This document shows positions 23,912-30,382 of a DNA stretch of 34,386 nucleotides, piece by piece. Position 1 is the first letter of the stretch. Each line of letters starts with the position of its first letter. The position numbers were made by a program, and so were the translations under genes. Origin of the DNA: an uncultured Collinsella sp. (GTDB taxonomy: Bacteria > Actinomycetota > Coriobacteriia > Coriobacteriales > Coriobacteriaceae). The stretch is from positions 1-34,386 of the forward strand of contig CATZMG010000016.1 in NCBI GenBank assembly GCA_958421655.1, read 5' to 3'. The notes beneath the pieces were generated by a model. It had not been told where the DNA came from. It did no database searches and saw nothing but the letters and a program-made list of their open reading frames with translations.

Positions 23912-24832
23912 ATGCGTATTGTGTTTATGGGTACGCCCGATTTTGCTGTGCCTTCTTTGACTTCGCTCGTCGAGGCTGGGAATGAGATTGCGCTTGTTGT
24001 TACTCGTCCGGATGCTGTTCGCGGGCGTGGTAAGAAGCTCGAGCCTTCTCCTGTTAAGGCCAAGGCGCTCGAACTTGGTTTGCCGGTTGTTGAGGCTAAT
24101 CGTATGACGCCTGAGGTTGTTGAGGCGCTCCAGGCTGCCCAGGCTGACATTTTCTGCGTGGCTGCTTATGGCTGCATTTTGCCCGATGAGGTGCTGCATA
24201 TGGCACCGCTCGGTATTGTGAATGTTCATGCGTCCTTGCTGCCTCGTTGGCGTGGCGCCGCTCCTATTCAGCGTGCCATTCTTGCTGGTGACGAGGTTGC
24301 TGGCGTTTCCATCATGCGCATCGGGCATGGCGTGGATACGGGCGCTTATTGTGCCCAGGCTTCCACGTCGGTTGCCGGTAAGCATGCTGAGGCGCTGACC
24401 ATGGAGCTTGCTGAGCTTGGCGGCAAGCTGCTTGCCGATACGCTTCCTTCGCTTGCCGATGGTACCGCCGTCTGGACTGAACAGGATGAGTCGCTCGTCA
24501 CGCATGCCGCCAAGATTTCTAAGCAGGAGATGCGTCTGGATCCTCAGATGGCGGCGCTTGATTGCGTGCGTCATGTGCTTGCCTCGTCCGATACCGCTCC
24601 CGCTCGTTGCGTGATTGCCGGCAAGACCGTTCGCGTGCTCGATGCAGCACCGGCAGATGTGTCGCTTGGCGAGGGACTCGTCGCCGTTCAGGCCAAGCGC
24701 GTCTACCTGGGCCTGTCCGATGGCGCGGTTGAACTGCTCGAGGTTAAGCCCGATGGCAAGCGTGCTATGGCTGCTTCTGCCTGGGCTGCCGGCCTGCAGG
24801 GTGCGGATCTTTCGTGGGGTGTTTTGTCATGA
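23912..24832 (+). CDS. fmt: Methionyl-tRNA formyltransferase
   Basis: Fmt transfers the formyl group of 10-formyltetrahydrofolate to initiator Met-tRNA. The 306-residue product begins MRIVFMGTPDFAVPSL and carries the catalytic set Asn104 and His106 (NVHASLLPRWRGAAP) and Asp142 (HGVDTGA), followed by the C-terminal tRNA-binding domain. Length is normal. ATG 23912 has GGGGAG about 9 bases upstream. Its stop overlaps the rsmB start (ATGA). Its codons end in T more often than those of its neighbours (for example gtt, gct, cgt), a shift that continues into rsmB. The product works in series with Def. Confidence 0.96.
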   Translation: MRIVFMGTPDFAVPSLTSLVEAGNEIALVVTRPDAVRGRGKKLEPSPVKAKALELGLPVVEANRMTPEVVEALQAAQADIFCVAAYGCILPDEVLHMAPLGIVNVHASLLPRWRGAAPIQRAILAGDEVAGVSIMRIGHGVDTGAYCAQASTSVAGKHAEALTMELAELGGKLLADTLPSLADGTAVWTEQDESLVTHAAKISKQEMRLDPQMAALDCVRHVLASSDTAPARCVIAGKTVRVLDAAPADVSLGEGLVAVQAKRVYLGLSDGAVELLEVKPDGKRAMAASAWAAGLQGADLSWGVLS

Positions 24833-26229
24833 GTAAGCTTTCCCCCGCGCGCAAGCTCGCGCTTGATGTTTTGATGGAGGCCGATCGCCGCGGCATGTAC
24901 GCTCGCGACGTGCTCTCGTCCCGTGCTTTGGCCAAGGCCATTGACCAGCGCGATTCTGCTTTTGCCGCTCGTTTGGCACTTGGCGTTGCGGCCACCCAGG
25001 GCATTTTGGATGAGCTGCTCGACCAGTTTCTCGATAAGCCCAAAAAGGTCGCGCCTCGTGTGCGCATGGCGCTTCGTATCTCGGCCTTCGAGATGCTCTA
25101 TCTGCATACGCCGGGTCGTGTTGCGGTGAGTCAGGGCGTTGAGCTCGTGCGCAGCGGTGCTAAGTCAGCCGCCGGTTTGGCCAATGCCGTGCTGCATAAG
25201 GTCGCGGACAACGTTGAGGATTTTGCCGCCGCAGCGGATGCCGATGAGTCCGAACGTCGTCTGGTTCGCCTGTCGCGCCTGATGGGTCTGCCGCGCTGGC
25301 TTTGTGCTCGCATTATGGCATCGTTCGACACACCCGAGGGCGCGCTCAACTTTGCCGGCAATCTGGCTCCCGCGCCGCTCGCTTTGCACGAGAACGCTTT
25401 TGCCACCAAACCCGACCCGTATATCTCGCAGCTTGTTGCGCCCGTGTTCCCGGGCTGCCATGCACCGGTCGATGCGCAGGTCACGGTTGCGTCCGGCGTG
25501 TTTGAGCGCGCTGCGGCCGTGGCCTCGGACCTTAACGCCCAGCTCATCGCTACTGCGGCGACCCGTCCCGGGCGTTGCCTAGAGATCGGCGCCGGTCGTG
25601 GCACCAAGACCTATGTGATGATGTGCCAGGCCAAGCGTGCCGGCTACGATCGTCAGCATACCGCACTCGATTTGCACGACCGCAAGTGTGATCAGAATCT
25701 CGCGCGTCTGCATAAGGCGGGTATTACGGGTGTTCGCACGGTTTCGGGCGATGCCTGCGAGCTCGACGAGGTCCTCACGTCGTTCGATGCGATGCTTGGT
25801 AAACCCGTTCTGTTCGATACGGTGTTTATCGATGCCCCATGCTCGGGAACTGGCACCATGCGCCGTCACCCAGAGATTCCCTGGCGTTTGACCGAAAAGG
25901 ATGTGACGGTTGAGCTGCCCCGCCTGCAGCTGACGATGCTCAAGGAAGCGGCCGCGCGCGTGGCTGCCGGCGGTGAGCTTATCTATGCCACCTGCTCGGT
26001 TTTTGATGAAGAGAACACGCAGGTTGTGGATGCGTTTTTGTCTTCGCCCGAGGGTGCCGGCTTTACCGTGGCTCCGCTTTCCGAAGTCCAGATTCTGCAG
26101 TTACCCGAGTTCGAACAAGCCAAGAAGCTCGTCTCCGTACGCCAAAACGACCGAGGACTATTCCAGAGCGTCCCCGTAAATGCTGACTCCTACGACGGAC
26201 ACTTCTGCGCCAGGCTGGTGCGCAAGTAA
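24829..26229 (+). CDS. rsmB: 16S rRNA (cytosine-967-C5) methyltransferase, RsmB/NOL1/NOP2/Sun family
   Basis: RsmB methylates a cytosine of 16S rRNA with S-adenosylmethionine. The 466-residue product has an N-terminal NusB-like RNA-binding domain (residues 1 to about 140) and a Rossmann methyltransferase domain. The SAM-binding motif is CLEIGAGRGTKT (about 250-260), a variant of the usual GAAPGGKT form. The two catalytic-site cysteines are present: DAPCSGTG (Cys338) and YATCSVFDEEN (Cys389). ATG 24829 overlaps the fmt stop. The fmt-rsmB order is common. The exact target position is inferred from family and context; other members methylate different rRNA sites. Confidence 0.92.
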   Translation: MSKLSPARKLALDVLMEADRRGMYARDVLSSRALAKAIDQRDSAFAARLALGVAATQGILDELLDQFLDKPKKVAPRVRMALRISAFEMLYLHTPGRVAVSQGVELVRSGAKSAAGLANAVLHKVADNVEDFAAAADADESERRLVRLSRLMGLPRWLCARIMASFDTPEGALNFAGNLAPAPLALHENAFATKPDPYISQLVAPVFPGCHAPVDAQVTVASGVFERAAAVASDLNAQLIATAATRPGRCLEIGAGRGTKTYVMMCQAKRAGYDRQHTALDLHDRKCDQNLARLHKAGITGVRTVSGDACELDEVLTSFDAMLGKPVLFDTVFIDAPCSGTGTMRRHPEIPWRLTEKDVTVELPRLQLTMLKEAAARVAAGGELIYATCSVFDEENTQVVDAFLSSPEGAGFTVAPLSEVQILQLPEFEQAKKLVSVRQNDRGLFQSVPVNADSYDGHFCARLVRK

Positions 26230-26236
26230 CTACAAA

Positions 26237-26301
26237 GTTGTGGAGAAATAGGGATTGAATAGCAGGTTCAACCTGCCAAACAGTCCTTATTTCACCGCAA
26301 C
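26237..26301. repeat. 65-bp palindromic intergenic repeat, copy 2
   Basis: The whole 65 bases are near-palindromic. The outer arms (GTTGTGGAGAAATAGGGA and the inverse ending CACCGCAAC) differ at three of 18 positions, and the centre GCAGGTT-C-AACCTGC is perfect. The right arm matches the ends of the copy at 9991-10055. It lies between the convergent genes rsmB and the zinc-ribbon gene, the same kind of position as copy 1. Confidence 0.8.
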
Positions 26302-26329
26302 TCATAGAGATGCCTGGGCTGCTTGGTCT

Positions 26330-26566
26330 TTAGTGGTTATGCGGGCAGTTGGCGCAACAGCCGCTGGTGGCGCTGGTGCTGGAGCCACCACTGCGCTGGT
26401 CGGTGTTGTAGAAACCGATTCCGTCGAACTTAATGCCGCTGGCCGAGAACGTCTTGGATGCCGGGGCACCGCAGCTGGGGCATACGACCTCGGGCGTCTC
26501 TGACATGGGGTGCTCAACCTCAAACACGTTGCCGCAGCTCGTGCACTTGTAATCGTAGCGCGCCAT
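26330..26566 (-). CDS. Small FmdB-type zinc ribbon protein
   Basis: The 78-residue protein begins MARYDYKCTSCG and continues to VVCPSCGAPA, the two CxxC knuckles of the FmdB regulatory-protein family (putative zinc ribbon). The middle (SASGIKFDGIGFYNTD) is also typical. After a Gly/Ser/Thr-rich linker the tail ends CCANCPHNH, a second potential metal-binding cluster. AAGGAAG lies before the ATG at 26566. The molecular function of this widespread family is not established. The gene lies alone between the 65-bp palindrome and the GH13-GH77 gene. Confidence 0.88.
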   Translation of the reverse strand: MARYDYKCTSCGNVFEVEHPMSETPEVVCPSCGAPASKTFSASGIKFDGIGFYNTDQRSGGSSTSATSGCCANCPHNH

Positions 26567-26588
26567 AATACTTCCTTTTCAGCACAAA

Positions 26589-26610
26589 GCGGGCAGATCG
26601 CTCTGCCCGC
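26589..26610 (-). terminator. Hairpin after the GH13-GH77 gene
   Basis: GCGGGCAGA (26589-26597) and TCTGCCCGC (26602-26610) form a perfect 9-bp stem with a TCGC loop. It lies 45 bases past the stop of the GH13-GH77 gene on the - strand. The following U-tract (TTTGTG) is short, so termination strength is uncertain. Confidence 0.6.
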
Positions 26611-26654
26611 AAAAATTCAAACAGCTGTAACTGTACCCTATATCGGGGGTTTTA

Positions 26655-29600
26655 TCACGCTTCGCCCCAGAATCTATGGGTGCTGCGCAGGAGCTGTGCA
26701 GTTTTGTCCTCGGCCGCGGCAACGTCGGCCTCCTGCGCCTGCCATGTCCAGTTGCCCGTGGCCACGCCTGGCACGTTCATACGTGCATCATCGCCCAGCC
26801 CCAGTATGTCCTGCAGCGGCATCATAACGAGTGGAGCATCGCTTGCCAGGGCATTGCCCATGAGCTCGCCTGCCAATGCAACGCCGCTCGGTTCGTCGCC
26901 GCCCGCAAAGGAGCGCGTGCACCAGTCGGCAAGCGTCGAGGTGTCGTGCGTCGATGTGTACAGGATCTTGCCCGGTGTGGGATGAATTCCGCAGCGAACG
27001 TCGTAGTCGCTAAACTCCAGCACGTCCATGCCGGGGAAGCCGCAAGTCGAAGCCATCGCACGAACGCCAGGCGTCAGATAACCCAGGTCTTCGGCAATAA
27101 AGTTGAGCGGACCCAGCTCGTCGTAGGCTGTCTGGAACAGGTCCTTGCCCGGTCCCGCCAGCCAGCGACCGTCGGCACAAGCCTTGCCTGCAGGGATACT
27201 AAAGTAGCTGTGGAAGCCCAGGAAGTGATCAAGGCGCACGCGGTCGTAGAGCGAAAACGCACGACGCAGGCGATCCATCCACCAGCTATAGCCGTTCTGC
27301 TTCATGTGATCCCAGCGGAACGTCGGGTTACCCCACACCTGGCCCTCGGGCGCAAAGTTATCGGGCGGCGCACCGGAGACCTCGATTGCCTTGCCGGTAT
27401 CGGACAGCCAGAAGTTCTCGGGCTCGCTCCACGCATCGGCCGAATCGTCCGAGACATACATCGGGATATCGCCGATGACCTCGATGCCCTTCTTGTGCGC
27501 ATAGTTCATGAGCTCGCACCAGGCAAGGTCAAAGCGATACTGCATGTACGCCTGCAGCTCGGCCTCGTCGTGGAAGCGCTTGTCATCGATCAGGTGCTCG
27601 TTGTAGCGCGCGACATCCGCCGGCCAATCGTGGCGCGACAGTCCCTCAAAGTGCTTCTTGACCGCCATGTAGACGCAGTACTTCTCGAGCCAGTCGGCGT
27701 TGCGATGTTTAAACGCCGTGTACAGCGGGTCGGCATCCTCGCCGCCGCGGGTCTTCCAGGTAGCAAAGTCGGCGGCCAGCTCCTTGTGGCTCTCGGGCAG
27801 CAGGTCGATATTGCCTGCAAAGGCCGAAGGACCGGCGTAGGGGGAGCGGAAGAAGTCCGTGGGATTGACGGGCAGAACCTGCCAGTAGCGCATGCCCATG
27901 GCGGCCAGGTGGTCGATAAAGCGACGCGTGGGCGCACCGATTGTGCCGGGCTTGCCGTCGTCGGTCGGCACCGAGGTGATATGGCACACGACGCCCGCGC
28001 CGTGATCGAGCGGCTCCTGCAGGCGCTGCTCGGCATGGTGATAGATGATCGAAGAGCCCAACGGGTACAGGTCGAGCGTAACGGTGCCATTGTGGATTTC
28101 GCACTCGTGGCCGCTGATCACGTCGCTCGCACATTCGCCGGGCGCTGGAATCGTCACGCAGTGCGAATTGCGCAGGCTGCGGTTGATGATAACCGTCGCG
28201 GCCTCGCCGTCTTTGCCCGTGCGGGTATAGGCCAAGACGTCGTCGTTGAGCGCAAAGGCCTTGATCTCGCCGTCAACCATAAAGGGCAGCGCGCGACGTA
28301 CGGCAGACGCGTTCTTAACGATAGCCAGCGTATCGAAGTCGTGGAGTTGGTCCTTGGTCGGCAGGGTGCGGCGGTTGCCCGGATCGGTGAGGCCCTCCAA
28401 GCCGTACTCATCGCCATAATAGATCGAGGGCACGCCGGGGAAGGTCATCTGCATGAGCGTCGCCAACCAAAAGCGGCTCTTGGCCAGGCCCATGGAGTTT
28501 TCGTCCAGGCGCCATTTGCTACGCTCGCTCTCGGGCAGCTGCGACTCGTCGGGGCCGCCGCCGAGCACCGAGATGATGCGCGGGCGGTCGTGGCTCGAAA
28601 GCAGATTGAGCGCGCAGGACAGTGCCTCGCGCGGGTAGTTCTCGCGCAGGGTTTCGATATCCTCGGCTGCCTGATAGGCGTTCTTGTAGCCCATCAAAAA
28701 GCCGATGACCATGTTGCGGAAGGGGTAATCCATAGCAGAGTCGAGCTCGGAGCCCTGCAGGTAGCGGCGCAGATGGCCGTAGCTGATCTTGTTGGAGGCG
28801 TCCTCCCAGACTTCGCCGAGCAGCAGTGCATCGGGTTTCTCGGCGAGCACGGCCTTCTTAATCTCGGCCAGGAAGTCGTCGGAAAGCTCGTCGGCCACGT
28901 CCAGACGCCAGCCATGGGCGCCAGCGCGCAGCCACTTACGAATGACGCCGTCCTTGCCCAGAAGCTTTTCACGTACAAGCTCGGAACTCTCGTTGATGGC
29001 GGGCATGTTGCCCACACCCCACCAGCAGTCGTACGAACCGTCCTCGTGGAAGTAAAACGCATCGCGCCACGGCGAGTCCTCGCTCTGCCAAGCACCGACG
29101 CCGGGGTAGTTGCCGTAGCGGTTGAAGTAGATCGAATCATCGCCCGTGTGGTTGAACACACCGTCCAGAATGATGGAAATGCCGAGCTTCTCGGCCGCCT
29201 CGCACAGCTCCGTAAAGTCCTGCTCGGTGCCCAGGATCGGGTCGATCTTGGTGTAATCGGCCGTGTCGTAGCGGTGGTTGCTCGCGGCCTCAAAGATGGG
29301 GTTGAGGTAGATGGCCGTAAAGCCCAGCTCGGCAATGCGGGGCAGGTCATTTTGGATACCCTTGAGCGAGCCGCCGTAAAAATCCCAGGTCTTGATGGAG
29401 CCGTCTTCGGCACGCTCGTACTCGGGCGGTTCGTTCCAGTCCTCGACCATGCGGCGCTGGATTCCGTTGCGCGGTTTTTCAACTTCGGCAAGCGTGCGTT
29501 CGCGCCAGTTTTCGTCGCGTGCATAGCGGTCGGGGAAGATCTGGTAAACCATGCCACGCTCGTACCACTCGGGACGAACTTCGCGGTGCTTGTAGACGGT

Positions 29601-29951
29601 AATCTGGAAAGACGGGACCTCGGCGTAGTTGTAGGTTACGCCCTCGCCACCGGTGCGACCCTGCGGTGCGCCCAGGCGGACCTCGGGCTGGCCTTCGATA
29701 TTGCAGATAAAGCTGTACCAGATAAGACAGGGCTCGTTGCACTCAAGCTCTACGGTAAATATGCCGTCGCCCTCGTGCGTCATGGGATACAGAGACTCAC
29801 CGATCTCATCGACCCAGGTGCGCAGGGTAAGCGTTGCCTGGTTGGGGTCGGCATCCTCCAAAATCACCGAGAGCGAAATGGAAGTTCCAGTGGTCACAGC
29901 GCCAAACGGAGTGCGAAACTGCGGTAGACGGCTGTTGTGAATCAATCTCAT
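26655..29951 (-). CDS. Bifunctional alpha-glucan enzyme: GH13 (neopullulanase-like) fused to GH77 4-alpha-glucanotransferase
   Basis: This 1098-residue protein joins two enzymes. Residues 1 to about 120 are an N-terminal beta-sandwich of the type seen before neopullulanase/cyclomaltodextrinase domains. Residues about 130-640 form a GH13 amylase domain with DGVFNHTG, GWRLDVADEL (nucleophile Asp351), LLGEVWED (acid Glu380) and SSHDRPR (Asp455). Residues about 650-1098 are a MalQ-type GH77 domain with PPDNFAPEGQVWGNP, VRLDHFLGF (Asp908), IAEDLGYLTP (Glu954) and STHDTSTL (Asp1003). Both catalytic sets are intact. It probably hydrolyses or debranches glucans and disproportionates maltodextrins in the cytoplasm (no signal peptide seen). 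The glycogen synthesis genes lie upstream on the same strand. No strong ribosome-binding site precedes ATG 29951. Confidence 0.93.
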   Translation of the reverse strand: MRLIHNSRLPQFRTPFGAVTTGTSISLSVILEDADPNQATLTLRTWVDEIGESLYPMTHEGDGIFTVELECNEPCLIWYSFICNIEGQPEVRLGAPQGRTGGEGVTYNYAEVPSFQITVYKHREVRPEWYERGMVYQIFPDRYARDENWRERTLAEVEKPRNGIQRRMVEDWNEPPEYERAEDGSIKTWDFYGGSLKGIQNDLPRIAELGFTAIYLNPIFEAASNHRYDTADYTKIDPILGTEQDFTELCEAAEKLGISIILDGVFNHTGDDSIYFNRYGNYPGVGAWQSEDSPWRDAFYFHEDGSYDCWWGVGNMPAINESSELVREKLLGKDGVIRKWLRAGAHGWRLDVADELSDDFLAEIKKAVLAEKPDALLLGEVWEDASNKISYGHLRRYLQGSELDSAMDYPFRNMVIGFLMGYKNAYQAAEDIETLRENYPREALSCALNLLSSHDRPRIISVLGGGPDESQLPESERSKWRLDENSMGLAKSRFWLATLMQMTFPGVPSIYYGDEYGLEGLTDPGNRRTLPTKDQLHDFDTLAIVKNASAVRRALPFMVDGEIKAFALNDDVLAYTRTGKDGEAATVIINRSLRNSHCVTIPAPGECASDVISGHECEIHNGTVTLDLYPLGSSIIYHHAEQRLQEPLDHGAGVVCHITSVPTDDGKPGTIGAPTRRFIDHLAAMGMRYWQVLPVNPTDFFRSPYAGPSAFAGNIDLLPESHKELAADFATWKTRGGEDADPLYTAFKHRNADWLEKYCVYMAVKKHFEGLSRHDWPADVARYNEHLIDDKRFHDEAELQAYMQYRFDLAWCELMNYAHKKGIEVIGDIPMYVSDDSADAWSEPENFWLSDTGKAIEVSGAPPDNFAPEGQVWGNPTFRWDHMKQNGYSWWMDRLRRAFSLYDRVRLDHFLGFHSYFSIPAGKACADGRWLAGPGKDLFQTAYDELGPLNFIAEDLGYLTPGVRAMASTCGFPGMDVLEFSDYDVRCGIHPTPGKILYTSTHDTSTLADWCTRSFAGGDEPSGVALAGELMGNALASDAPLVMMPLQDILGLGDDARMNVPGVATGNWTWQAQEADVAAAEDKTAQLLRSTHRFWGEA

Positions 29952-30012
29952 AATACGGTCCAGTTCAATAGAATCACGGCCTGCGGGCCATGGGCTTTAC
30001 GCACAGGATATA

Positions 30013-30041
30013 AGTATATCTGTTGTACACAGGCTGTATAA
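30013..30041 (-). promoter_or_regulatory. Candidate promoter of the GH13-GH77 gene
   Basis: On the - strand TATACT (30018-30013) could be the -10 box, with TTATAC (30041-30036) as a weak -35 at 17 bases. It gives a leader of about 55 bases. The overlapping AT-rich palindrome GATATA-AG-TATATC (30007-30020) could be an operator. Confidence 0.35.
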
Positions 30042-30158
30042 ACAACATCCGTTTACCATCGGCGAACGGTTGTCCTAGAAAATCGTTTTACCATCCAAAT
30101 TAACGCGATACTTAAAAACGTCTATACCGATACTATTTGTAGCCAAACATAACTACTT

Positions 30159-30290
30159 CGGTTTACTACGATGAATTGGATGATCTCAACCACGGTCATT
30201 TTGATGATATTAAAACCGCAGGCAGAAGCGTTGCCAATTTCGTAGATTACCCGCCGTGGCCGGCCGGAGCCATTTTGTCGTAGTAAACCG
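30159..30290. repeat. 132-bp element bounded by 13-base inverted repeats
   Basis: CGGTTTACTACGA (30159-30171) and its exact inverse (30278-30290) bound a 106-base interior that contains a GC-rich patch (GCCGTGGCCGGCCGGAGCC, from 30253). The element lies in the gene-free stretch 29952-30382, between the glgA terminator and the GH13-GH77 promoter. A 64-codon frame on the - strand crosses it (30122-30316) but has no ribosome-binding site or recognisable domain. I regard it as a dispersed intergenic element. From 30061 to 30158 I see only AT-rich sequence. Confidence 0.6.
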
Positions 30291-30321
30291 GGCTTCTTTT
30301 TACTAGAGATGTTCAACCAAG

Positions 30322-30350
30322 AAGAGGGCGCCTGGTTGGGGCGCCCTCTT
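30322..30350. terminator. Rho-independent terminator after glgA
   Basis: AAGAGGGCGCC (30322-30332) and GGCGCCCTCTT (30340-30350) form a perfect 11-bp stem with a 7-base loop. The stem lies 33 bases past the glgA stop and would end the glgC-glgD-glgA transcript, with a TCTTCTT stretch on that strand. On the + strand it ends in TCTTTT. Confidence 0.85.
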
Positions 30351-30382
30351 TTGCGTTGAGGATTAAGTTTTAATCGTCCGGA

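Noticed and set aside
23709..23960. A small hydrophobic frame (83 codons) before fmt
   Set aside because: It overlaps the terminator-like hairpin and the start of fmt, lacks a good ribosome-binding site, and its hydrophobicity follows from the T-rich DNA.
26676..29927. An open + strand frame of 1083 codons opposite the GH13-GH77 gene
   Set aside because: It mirrors the real gene almost end to end and has no recognisable domain. Long antisense frames are expected opposite high-GC genes with strong third-position bias, whereas the - strand frame has two full sets of catalytic motifs.
30122..30316. A 64-codon - strand frame in the glgA to GH13-GH77 spacer
   Set aside because: It crosses a bounded inverted-repeat element, has no ribosome-binding site and no family I recognise. 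It is kept only as a check in the findings.
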